A DNA stretch of 16,344 nucleotides, taken from Ignavibacteria bacterium UBA6906. Lineage in GTDB: Bacteria > Bacteroidota > Ignavibacteria > UBA10030 > UBA6906. Of this stretch, positions 7,500 through 14,415 are shown piece by piece. The notes under the pieces are model-generated. The model was given only the letters and a program-made list of their open reading frames with translations, was not told the DNA's origin and made no database searches. The first letter of the stretch is position 1; each line of letters starts with the position of its first letter. The stretch spans positions 1 through 16,344 of the forward strand of contig DKBG01000033.1 in assembly GCA_002451155.1 (NCBI GenBank), in the 5' to 3' direction. A program made the position numbers and the translations under genes.

Positions 7500-8684
7500 A
7501 TGGACACGCGCGAGACGCCAAAGCAGATCATTCTCAGGAAGAAAGAGGATCGGAGAATTCTGGGCGGACACCAATGGGTCTTCAGCAATGAGATCCAGGA
7601 GATCCGCGGAGGTCCTGTCGCCGGTGACCTCGTCGATCTTCTGACCGCCGGAGGGGTTTTCCTCGGGGTAGGGTTCTTCCATCCGAATTCTCTGATCGCA
7701 TTCCGCCTTCTCTCGCGGGAAAGGGTCTCTTCCGACACCACCTTCTTCATACACCGGATAGAACAGGCCCACCGTCTTCGTCAACTCCTGTATCCCTCCT
7801 CGGACACGTACCGACTCGTTCACGGGGAAGCTGATTTTCTTCCCGGGCTGGTCATCGATAGATACGACGGAACGTTCGTCGTCCAGACTTTCTCGTACGG
7901 CATGGACCTCCATCTTCCGATCATTTGCGACGCCCTGGAGGAAGTGTTCCACCCCTCCTGCATCGTGGAAAGGAACGAATCGCCGCTCCGTGCACTTGAG
8001 TCCCTCGCCGGGAGACGGGGAGCTCTGCGCGGGGTTCCAGGTCCTCTCGAGATTGAGGAGCACGGTCTCCGCTATCGGATTCACCCCCTGGAAGGACAGA
8101 AGACAGGCTTCTACCTCGATCAGCGGGTGAATCACCTGCATATTCGTCAGTATTGCCGGGAAGCGCGTGTTCTCGACTGTTTCTGCAACGACGGCGGGTT
8201 TGCCCTGAATGCCGTGCGGGGAGGTGCGCTGGAGGTTCTCGGGATCGATAGTTCGGCTGAGGCAATCCATCGCGCGCGAGAGAACGCGCGGCTGAATTCT
8301 CTTCAGAACGTCCGATTTGAGGAGGCGGATGTTTTTGAACATCTGACCCACCTCGCAGATACCGGAACGGAATATGGCGTCCTGATCCTGGATCCCCCCT
8401 CCTTCACGCGAAGCCGGAAGAATGTCCAGGCAGCCAAGCGGGGATATCGTGATCTCCATATTGCCGCCTTGAGAATTCTGGCGCGGGGAGGAATTTTAAT
8501 CACGGCATCATGTTCGCATCACATCGTCAGCGATCTGTTTGCGGAAATCGTGTCGGACGCGGCATCGAGGGCCGGAAGGACACCGCAGTTGTTGGAGTGG
8601 CGTGGGGCCGCGCCGGATCATCCGGTTCTTCCCGGCCTGCCGGAGACACAATATCTGAAAGTCGGGGTATACAGGATGCTCTGA
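7500..8684 (+). CDS. rlmI: Class I SAM-dependent RNA methyltransferase, RlmI family (PUA domain)
   Basis: This 394-aa protein belongs to the RlmI-like family, whose E. coli member makes m5C at position 1962 of 23S rRNA. It has an N-terminal PUA domain (about 8-80, with RRILGGHQWVFSNEI) and a middle domain ending in KTGFYLDQR (201-209). The Rossmann methyltransferase domain has SAM motif I LDCFCNDGGFAL (225-236), the acidic IDSS loop (249-252), LDPPSF (297-302) and TASCSHHI (335-342), whose Cys is the likely catalytic nucleophile. Motif I has Asn-Asp where many homologues have Tyr/Phe-Thr. The frame also allows TTG starts at 7464 and 7491, but the ATG at 7500 best matches family N-termini. It has no Shine-Dalgarno and a -10 element just upstream. 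The exact methylated base in this organism is inferred. Confidence 0.88.
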   Translation: MDTRETPKQIILRKKEDRRILGGHQWVFSNEIQEIRGGPVAGDLVDLLTAGGVFLGVGFFHPNSLIAFRLLSRERVSSDTTFFIHRIEQAHRLRQLLYPSSDTYRLVHGEADFLPGLVIDRYDGTFVVQTFSYGMDLHLPIICDALEEVFHPSCIVERNESPLRALESLAGRRGALRGVPGPLEIEEHGLRYRIHPLEGQKTGFYLDQRVNHLHIRQYCREARVLDCFCNDGGFALNAVRGGALEVLGIDSSAEAIHRARENARLNSLQNVRFEEADVFEHLTHLADTGTEYGVLILDPPSFTRSRKNVQAAKRGYRDLHIAALRILARGGILITASCSHHIVSDLFAEIVSDAASRAGRTPQLLEWRGAAPDHPVLPGLPETQYLKVGVYRML

Positions 8685-8713
8685 TTGCATTTCGTGCACA
8701 AACAGAGTATTTT
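8685..8713 (+). promoter_or_regulatory. Probable promoter of the secreted beta-rich protein gene
   Basis: A -35 TTGCAT (8685-8690) and -10 TATTTT (8708-8713) are separated by 17 bp. They sit immediately after the methyltransferase stop codon and predict a leader of about 44 nt before the ATG at 8764. The downstream gene could still also be read from the upstream promoter. Confidence 0.5.
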
Positions 8714-8763
8714 TCAATGAGGACGGACATCAAGACGGGCGTACGGAGGAGGAGGGTAGAGCC

Positions 8764-9540
8764 ATGGAGAGTGGGCGAGTGGTGGGCGGCACAGAACTGA
8801 CGAGCTACAAGGGATGGATTCTTGCGTTGCTCCTGGTCGTTTCCGGAGCAGTCGCCGCGGGTGGGCCGTCTGTCCCCCCATCTGGAGGGGATTCGGTATA
8901 TCTTCCGGCCGGCCAGCCCTCGATGATTTTTCCACCGAACTTCATCGCGCTTGACGTTCTTGTCGGCAGCGACGGATTCGGCCTCGGGACTTTTTACCGC
9001 CGCGAAATCAATCCTGATTATTTCTGGTTCGTCTCCTTCTCGATTTCAGAATCCAAAGACGGTCGGGAAGTCGAGCGAATCGACCCGTTCACCGGAGCGA
9101 CATTTACACCGGGGAAACTGAACAGATTCATGGTGTTGCCGTTGTTTGGTGGAATTCAACGGAGGATGTTCCGGAACTCCATAACTGATTCATTTCGTCC
9201 GTTCGTGAACGGCGGTATCGGCCCGGTGATGATCTATGAAATGCCGTACAGTCGCATCACCCCGTCGTCGAACGGAGGGGTCCAAATCGAGCAGGTGGAC
9301 TTCTTCTCCGCCCTGAGCCAGGGCACATCACACTTCACGTTTGGTGGTTTCGTAGGCTTCGGAGCTAACTTCGGTTCCGAGGAATCGACTGTGTTCGGCG
9401 CGAATTTCCGCTTCTACATCATCCAGCTCGTCGGAGACGGGCTCCCGTCGCTATATAATCCGTACACGGGAGAAGTCACCGGGGCCAAGAACAGCTTCGG
9501 TGGGTTCTTCATCACCTTTCACATCGGCACCGGGTATTAA
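8764..9540 (+). CDS. Uncharacterised secreted, probably outer-membrane beta-barrel protein
   Basis: I do not recognise this 258-aa protein as a named family. It has an N-terminal hydrophobic segment (WILALLLVVSGAVAAG, about 18-33) that looks like a signal peptide, preceded by an unusually long n-region with a lysine at residue 17. The mature part is rich in Phe, Gly and Tyr with alternating polar/hydrophobic stretches (FIALDVLVGSDGFGLGTFYRR, FTFGGFVGFGANFG, TVFGANFRFYIIQLVG). It ends FFITFHIGTGY, with an aromatic C-terminal residue, as in many outer-membrane barrels. The start is well supported: GGAGGAGGAGGG lies 7 nt upstream of the ATG. It follows the methyltransferase gene by 79 bp with its own promoter-like element. 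A convergent intergenic region with an inverted repeat lies downstream. No function can be assigned. Confidence 0.8.
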   Translation: MESGRVVGGTELTSYKGWILALLLVVSGAVAAGGPSVPPSGGDSVYLPAGQPSMIFPPNFIALDVLVGSDGFGLGTFYRREINPDYFWFVSFSISESKDGREVERIDPFTGATFTPGKLNRFMVLPLFGGIQRRMFRNSITDSFRPFVNGGIGPVMIYEMPYSRITPSSNGGVQIEQVDFFSALSQGTSHFTFGGFVGFGANFGSEESTVFGANFRFYIIQLVGDGLPSLYNPYTGEVTGAKNSFGGFFITFHIGTGY

Positions 9541-9544
9541 TTGC

Positions 9545-9603
9545 GAAAGGCACCGGCCACACTCTGGATCTCCCCTGAACCCATTGTGTGACCGATGCCT
9601 TTC
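9545..9603. repeat. 18-bp inverted repeat, possible bidirectional terminator
   Basis: The left arm (9545-9562, GAAAGGCACCGGCCACAC) and right arm (9586-9603, GTGTGACCGATGCCTTTC) can pair over 18 bp around a 23-nt loop, with two non-Watson-Crick positions. In a minus-strand transcript both are G-U wobbles, so the stem is continuous. In a plus-strand transcript they are C-A mismatches. The left arm begins 4 nt after the plus-strand gene's stop, and the repeat lies about 200 nt beyond the uvrA stop, so it could serve as a transcript end for either gene. No long T run follows on either strand. Confidence 0.6.
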
Positions 9604-9647
9604 AAGTCTTTCGGCACTTGAACATAATGCCCACGAATTCCCGCCGT

Positions 9648-9663
9648 GGTGATCTGAATCACC
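9648..9663. repeat. Small hairpin in the uvrA/beta-protein convergent intergenic region
   Basis: GGTGAT and ATCACC form a perfect 6-bp stem around the 4-nt loop CTGA. It lies between the larger inverted repeat and the uvrA stop. No T run follows, so a terminator role is unproven. The rest of 9541-9803 shows no supported gene. Confidence 0.35.
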
Positions 9664-9803
9664 GTCCAGCGTTTCCTCAACCCCCGTCATATCAGCGCCT
9701 CCGTGTGACCGGACATCGTTCCACGCGCTCATCCATGGGAAGGTGCGGGACACCAGGGCAGTGAGATCACCGGCCATTCGGCGAGGGGGAAGAGCGGGCG
9801 GTG

Positions 9804-12599
9804 TTATTTCCTCAGGAGCGGTACAAGATAGCGTCCAGTATGCGATGAGGGAACCATGGAAAGCTCTTCGGGCGTGCCTGCCGCAACGATTCGCCCTCCG
9901 TCCTCACCGGCCTCGGGGCCAAGGTCAATCACGTAGTCCGCGCATTTGATCACATCAAGGTTGTGTTCGATTATCAGCACAGAATTCCCCGCATCGATCA
10001 GCGCGTTGAAGCACCGAATGAGCTTTGCGATGTCATCGACGTGGAGTCCGGTCGTCGGTTCATCGAAGAGAAAGAGCGTAGATCGATCCCCTTGCGGCGT
10101 CCCGAGATGCGCTGCCAGTTTCACTCGCTGGGCTTCTCCACCCGAGAGGGATGTCGCGGGCTGTCCGAGCCGGATATAGCCCAGGCCAACGGCGTCGAGC
10201 ACCTTCAATTTGCCCGCAATCTTCTTTCCGGCGCCTTCCTCTCCGAAGAACGTGATCGCTTCCGCCACCGTCATAGTCAAGACATCATCGATATTCTTTC
10301 CGCGGTACCGGATATCCAGAATCTCCTGCTTGTACCGCTTTCCCTTGCACGAATCGCACGGCAGGAAGAGATCGGCGAGGAACTGCATTTCGATCTTCAC
10401 CACGCCATCCCCCTCACACGCCTCGCAGCGCCCCCCGGGGACATTGAATGAGAAATGTCCCGGCTTGAATCCCTGGATCCTCGAGGCCTGCGTGGATGCA
10501 AAGAGCGCGCGCACAAGATCGAACACCCCGATATACGTAACGGGATTTGACCGGGGGGTACGGCCAATTGGCGACTGGTCGACCATTTCGACCGAGCTGA
10601 GATGGTGCGCTCCTTCCAGTGAGCGGAACACTCCTGGCTGTGACGAGAAATCCCCCAGAGCCCGTCGGAGGCCAGCGAAGAGAATGTCGTGCACGAATGA
10701 GCTCTTCCCGCTCCCGCTGACTCCGGTCACACAGACGAGCATGCGAAGAGGAATTTCGACGTCTAGATCCTGGAGATTATGTTGCCGGGCACCCCGCACG
10801 ACGATCGTAAAGCCGTTGCGGCCCCGTCGGGCAGCGGGAACCGGAATTGATTTCTTTCCGCTGAGATACTCGCCCGTCAGGGAGTGTTTGTCACGAACGA
10901 TCCCGGCGGGTGACCCAACGTACACCACGTGACCCCCCAGTTCTCCTGCACCAGGACCGAGATCGACGAGGATGTCACTCGCCCGCATCATTTCCTGATC
11001 ATGCTCCACCACCATAACCGTATTCCCGACATCGCGCAGAGCCGTGAGGATCCGGATCAGGCGGCCGTTGTCCCTCGGGTGGAGTCCGATGCTGGGTTCA
11101 TCGAGAACATAGAGGGCCCCAACAAGGGACGAGCCGAGGGAGGTCGCCAGGTTGATTCGCTGGGACTCTCCGCCGGAGAGCGTACTGGAGAGCCGGTCCA
11201 GTGTCAGGTATCCTATGCCCACTTCGTCAAGGTATTCGAGCCGGCGATGCAACTCGTTCACAATCCGTCGAGCCACCGCTGTTTCGAACGCAGGAAGCTC
11301 CAGGGTTGAGAAGAACGTTCTTACGCTGGCGATCGTCATCCCGACGATTTCCGCAATCGTCTTCCCACCCACGCGAACATCGAGCGCTTCGGGACGCAGA
11401 CGCGCTCCTCCACAGGCGGGGCAGGTCGTATATCCCCGGTACCTGCTGAGCAGCACGCGGTAGTAAATCTTATATGCCTTCTTCTCCACCCAGCGAAAGA
11501 ATGCGTCAATCCCCTCGAACTCTCCGAATCCTTCCCTCAGCAGCTTCTGTTCGTCGTCACTCAGTTCACGCACAGGAACGTCCGGCCTGACGTGCGCCCG
11601 GGGGGCTTCGCGGATCAATGCGTTGTTGTACTCACGGAATTTCGGCGTGGTCCACGGCTGGATAGCCCCACTTCTGAGCGATTTATCCTTGTCTGGAATT
11701 ACCAGATCCATGTCGATCCCAACCGCCCGCCCGAATCCCTGACACTCAGGACAGGCACCGAACGGGTTGTTAAAGGAGAAGAGCCGCGGGTCAGGTTCTT
11801 CGTAGGAGATATGACACTCCCGGCACTCAAAGTTTGTGTTGAAATTGAGCCGTTTGTTCAGGTCTGGGAGGAGACAACTCGCTCTCCCTCCTCCTGACGC
11901 GAAGGCTGTTTCCATGGAATCTGCCAGGCGCTGATTCTCCTCACCCGCCCGGTAGATAATCCTGTCGACGAGCACTTCTACTGAATCAGCTTTTGTTCGC
12001 GGCGGGACGTTTTCACTTGTAAGGTCCACAACGGTTCCGTTGACGAGAACTCGAACGAATCCTTCCTTCTGCAGGTTCTTCAACGCTTCGGCCAGACTCT
12101 CTTTGGGATGTCTCGGAAGCGGGAAGGTGACCATGAGCCTGGATCCCTCGTTGCTCCCGGACAGGGGTACCTCTTGTGCGACCGAGTCAAGGACGGTCGC
12201 CACAGAATCCCGTTGCACACGTTTCCCGCAGTTGCGGCAATACGTTGTCCCGGCCCGGCCGAAGAGAAGGCGCAGATAATCGTACACTTCCGTTGTCGTC
12301 CCGACTGTCGAGCGCGGGTTTCTGGTGTTGGTTTTCTGCTCGATCGCCATGGCGGGGCTGATGCCCTGAATCAAATCGACATCAGGTTTGTCCATGCGCT
12401 CCAGAAACTGCCGGGCATACGAGGAGAGGCTCTCGACATACCGTCTCTGCCCTTCGGCATAGATCGTGTCGAAGGCAAGGCTCGACTTCCCCGAACCGCT
12501 GACGCCTGTTAGAACGATCAGCGTATTTCTCGGGAGTTCGAGACTTACGTTTTTCAAGTTGTGGACCCGCGCTCCGCGGATCACAATGCTTTTGTGCAT
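9804..12599 (-). CDS. uvrA: Excinuclease ABC subunit A (UvrA)
   Basis: UvrA is the damage-sensing ABC ATPase of nucleotide excision repair. It acts as a dimer that loads UvrB on lesions in the cytoplasm. The 931-aa protein is close to the usual length and complete. It has Walker A1 GVSGSGKSS (32-40), signature LSGGESQ (474-480), Walker B with LDEPSIGLHPRD (499-510), Walker A2 GVSGSGKSS (626-634), signature LSGGEAQR (818-825) and Walker B with FDEPTTGLH (845-853). Cysteine modules are intact: C121/C124, C259/C262 with C283/C286, C393/C396, and the C-terminal zinc finger C725/C728 with C748/C751. The start MHKSIVIRGARVHNLKN matches the family. No Shine-Dalgarno is visible before the ATG, although a promoter lies about 30 nt upstream. 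I saw no LexA-type operator. It appears to be transcribed alone. Confidence 0.98.
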   Translation of the reverse strand: MHKSIVIRGARVHNLKNVSLELPRNTLIVLTGVSGSGKSSLAFDTIYAEGQRRYVESLSSYARQFLERMDKPDVDLIQGISPAMAIEQKTNTRNPRSTVGTTTEVYDYLRLLFGRAGTTYCRNCGKRVQRDSVATVLDSVAQEVPLSGSNEGSRLMVTFPLPRHPKESLAEALKNLQKEGFVRVLVNGTVVDLTSENVPPRTKADSVEVLVDRIIYRAGEENQRLADSMETAFASGGGRASCLLPDLNKRLNFNTNFECRECHISYEEPDPRLFSFNNPFGACPECQGFGRAVGIDMDLVIPDKDKSLRSGAIQPWTTPKFREYNNALIREAPRAHVRPDVPVRELSDDEQKLLREGFGEFEGIDAFFRWVEKKAYKIYYRVLLSRYRGYTTCPACGGARLRPEALDVRVGGKTIAEIVGMTIASVRTFFSTLELPAFETAVARRIVNELHRRLEYLDEVGIGYLTLDRLSSTLSGGESQRINLATSLGSSLVGALYVLDEPSIGLHPRDNGRLIRILTALRDVGNTVMVVEHDQEMMRASDILVDLGPGAGELGGHVVYVGSPAGIVRDKHSLTGEYLSGKKSIPVPAARRGRNGFTIVVRGARQHNLQDLDVEIPLRMLVCVTGVSGSGKSSFVHDILFAGLRRALGDFSSQPGVFRSLEGAHHLSSVEMVDQSPIGRTPRSNPVTYIGVFDLVRALFASTQASRIQGFKPGHFSFNVPGGRCEACEGDGVVKIEMQFLADLFLPCDSCKGKRYKQEILDIRYRGKNIDDVLTMTVAEAITFFGEEGAGKKIAGKLKVLDAVGLGYIRLGQPATSLSGGEAQRVKLAAHLGTPQGDRSTLFLFDEPTTGLHVDDIAKLIRCFNALIDAGNSVLIIEHNLDVIKCADYVIDLGPEAGEDGGRIVAAGTPEELSMVPSSHTGRYLVPLLRK

Positions 12600-12633
12600 G
12601 GGGTGATGCCGGCTCTGTCGGACTCAGCAAAGT

Positions 12634-12662
12634 AAACTACGCGAAAGCCGTCCGAAAGTCAA
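12634..12662 (-). promoter_or_regulatory. Sigma70-like promoter of uvrA
   Basis: Minus-strand -35 TTGACT (12662-12657) and -10 TAGTTT (12639-12634) are 17 bp apart. Transcription should start near 12627, giving a leader of about 28 nt before the ATG at 12599. The close match to TTGACA and the ideal spacing make this the best promoter in the window. Confidence 0.65.
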
Positions 12663-12757
12663 CCGGAGGCCCTGACACAGCCGGAAGAACCCATCCCGGC
12701 CGCCATCAGGAACCGTGGGGGAGGATCACTCACGCATGCTCTCTACTTATTCTGATC

Positions 12758-12786
12758 GGGGCGGGGGGGCCAGCCGGGGCTTGGGG
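12758..12786 (+). other. G-quadruplex-type motif upstream of uvrA
   Basis: Four runs of at least four G occur in 29 nt on the plus strand: 12758-12761, 12763-12769, 12776-12779 and 12783-12786. The intervening loops are 1, 6 and 3 nt, which satisfies the classical intramolecular quadruplex rule. The motif lies about 100 bp upstream of the uvrA -35 element, on the strand opposite to the uvrA coding strand. Formation and role are inference. Confidence 0.6.
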
Positions 12787-12861
12787 AGAACCCGCAGGGA
12801 GTGGCATCTCAGGAGCAGTCGCCCGAGCCTGACAGTATCAGTCAGATTGACACAACGCAAA

Positions 12862-12890
12862 GGGGGCTCCCGGACATCCCGGGAGCCCCC
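12862..12890 (-). terminator. Hairpin terminator of the pilus/lipoprotein operon
   Basis: GGGGGCTCCCGG (12862-12873) and CCGGGAGCCCCC (12879-12890) form a perfect 12-bp, almost all-GC stem with a 5-nt loop, located 29 nt past the lipoprotein stop codon. In the minus-strand direction it is followed by TTTGCGTTG, so the T tract is short. It should end the operon transcript, and the stem is symmetric enough to impede transcription from the other side as well. Confidence 0.75.
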
Positions 12891-12919
12891 TCAGAGAAGA
12901 GCCTGCAGACTCGTCTCCC

Positions 12920-14374
12920 TTACCTGACGGTTCCGTACATTGTGAAGGAGACCGGGCCAGTGGTGTTCGGTCCCGTTACCGTGATGGTGAGAGTCACCGG
13001 GGTCGCATCGGTGATACTCCAGGTCCCGTCACGAAGGACGAATGTGAAGTCGGTGGTCCCCGGCCCGGGGAAGATCACATCAGGCAGTTGCACCGAGCCT
13101 GCTGTCCCGAAGGTCACCGCAACCTGGTTCTGCTGAACATCCGGCGTGGCCGGCGGGGGGATCGTTGCGGTTACAGTGATGGTCGTCCCCTGTGCGAGCG
13201 GGTGTCCGTACTGATCGGCCACTCTGAAGGAAAAGGATTGCGATCCGGAGTTCAGGATATCGAATGTGGTCGGATTCACATTCGAGATATTGGCATACCC
13301 ACTCCAGAGGAGAAGGACGCTATCCTGCACCGATACCCCGTTCTGTCCAAGTGTCCTGGCAACAACGTAGTGATAGCCGTCGCCGTATGCCGACGCGGCA
13401 TACGCACCGAACGGTTCCGGGTTGCCGCTGTAGAGACTGACGCCGCCCTGCCCGTCGCTTGAGGTGAAAACACTGGGTTGCACGACGCCCGCGCTGCTGC
13501 GGAAATAGACGGCCGTTCCCTGCTTCACCGGATTGCTATAGACGTCTCCTACCAGCACTGAGATCCCGAGCGCCTTGCCCATAATGCCGAGTGCCGGGAA
13601 GTTGAACCGGTTCGCGGCAATGGTAAAGTGATCCTGAACGGCAAATCCGCCGTTAATCACGACCTGGACCGGACTTGAGGATATCTGGCGTGTCCCCACC
13701 GTCGTTGACGCGACGATCTGTACCACGCCCGACCTCGTTCCCGCATTCAACGTGGTCGTTGCCTGTCCGTTTGCGTTTGTAATCAGCTGGGGCGGTGAGA
13801 CATATTCGCCTCCATTCGGGCCGTTCGTGGTGAAGCTCAGCGTCACGGCATGCTGCGCGTCGATGGGGAGACCGAGGGAATCTCTCACTTCCCAACGAAG
13901 AATCGATGTTTCCGTCCCTCCCACTCCGTACACGGAGACTTCCTCAGGCGTGGAACCCAGAAACGCGATGGTCTGCGCCTGACCTGTTGATCCACCTGGG
14001 GGCACAACAATGGATTTTGGCCGTAGTGTGATGTTCAACTGTGTCACTCCGCCCGACCGAACGGTCACTGTTGTATTGTAGTCTTCATAGCCTGACTTCG
14101 TGACTCGGACAGAGACCGTTGTGCTGCTGTCGACAGTGAACCTGATGCTGTACGATCCGTCACCGGCCGATGAATCAAGTTTCGTGCCCTCGCTGAGTGT
14201 CGTGACGACAATCGTCGCGCCCGCGAGGGGGCCCGATGTTGACTGGTCATACACGTAGCCGCTCACCTGGCCTTCACCGGTGGTCGGGCCACTGGAATCA
14301 CTGGAATTACATCCCGCCAGTGCGGCCGCCAGCATGATCAACGTGGCGCAGACAATATTCGTTATGCGGGTCAT
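12920..14374 (-). CDS. Lipoprotein with carboxypeptidase-regulatory-like and Ig-like (Big_1-type) domains
   Basis: This is a 484-aa lipid-anchored envelope protein. The signal peptide ends in the lipobox LAGC, placing the acylated cysteine at residue 22, followed by a Ser/Gly/Thr-rich spacer. Residues about 36-117 match a carboxypeptidase-regulatory-like beta-sandwich (VSGYVYDQSTSGPLAGATI, DGSYSIRF, SGYEDY). After a PPGGST linker come three beta-sandwich units at about 132-240, 245-350 and 360-484. Their repeated wording (VRDSLGLPID, VGDVYSNPVKQGTAVYF, VADQYGHPLAQGTTITV, and NGQATTTLNAGT) is that of invasin/intimin-type Big_1 domains. No catalytic residues are visible, so a structural or adhesive role is inferred. 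The ATG has AAGGA 9 nt upstream. It follows the secretin gene by 41 nt and is the last gene of the operon. Surface versus periplasmic location cannot be decided from sequence. Confidence 0.82.
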   Translation of the reverse strand: MTRITNIVCATLIMLAAALAGCNSSDSSGPTTGEGQVSGYVYDQSTSGPLAGATIVVTTLSEGTKLDSSAGDGSYSIRFTVDSSTTVSVRVTKSGYEDYNTTVTVRSGGVTQLNITLRPKSIVVPPGGSTGQAQTIAFLGSTPEEVSVYGVGGTETSILRWEVRDSLGLPIDAQHAVTLSFTTNGPNGGEYVSPPQLITNANGQATTTLNAGTRSGVVQIVASTTVGTRQISSSPVQVVINGGFAVQDHFTIAANRFNFPALGIMGKALGISVLVGDVYSNPVKQGTAVYFRSSAGVVQPSVFTSSDGQGGVSLYSGNPEPFGAYAASAYGDGYHYVVARTLGQNGVSVQDSVLLLWSGYANISNVNPTTFDILNSGSQSFSFRVADQYGHPLAQGTTITVTATIPPPATPDVQQNQVAVTFGTAGSVQLPDVIFPGPGTTDFTFVLRDGTWSITDATPVTLTITVTGPNTTGPVSFTMYGTVR

Positions 14375-14415
14375 GGATAGGGTTCCTTTGCAATGTCCTG
14401 ATAATCTCTCATTCG

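Larger units (their letters stand above)
12600..12919. other. Noncoding region between uvrA and the pilus operon
   Basis: These 320 bp contain no supported gene. They hold the uvrA promoter (12634-12662), a cluster of G runs on the plus strand (12758-12786) and a strong hairpin terminator (12862-12890) belonging to the lipoprotein gene. Open frames crossing it are short, start in neighbouring antisense sequence and show no recognisable domains. Confidence 0.7.

Noticed and set aside
7410..8459. The HAD reading frame stays open upstream for about 350 further codons, giving a 578-codon ORF.
   Set aside because: The extension is exactly antisense to the RlmI-family gene, which has complete family motifs. 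The extension shows no domain, and the HAD motif I lies at the normal distance from the ATG at 7409.
8718..8801. A small 27-codon ORF (MRTDIKTG...) in the leader of the beta-rich protein gene, overlapping its start.
   Set aside because: It has no ribosome binding site of its own, and the GGAGGAGGAGGG inside it is better explained as the ribosome binding site for the ATG at 8764.
9451..9777. A minus-strand ORF of 108 codons spanning the intergenic region downstream of uvrA.
   Set aside because: It overlaps the end of the beta-rich protein gene and the inverted repeat, with no domain and no supporting context.
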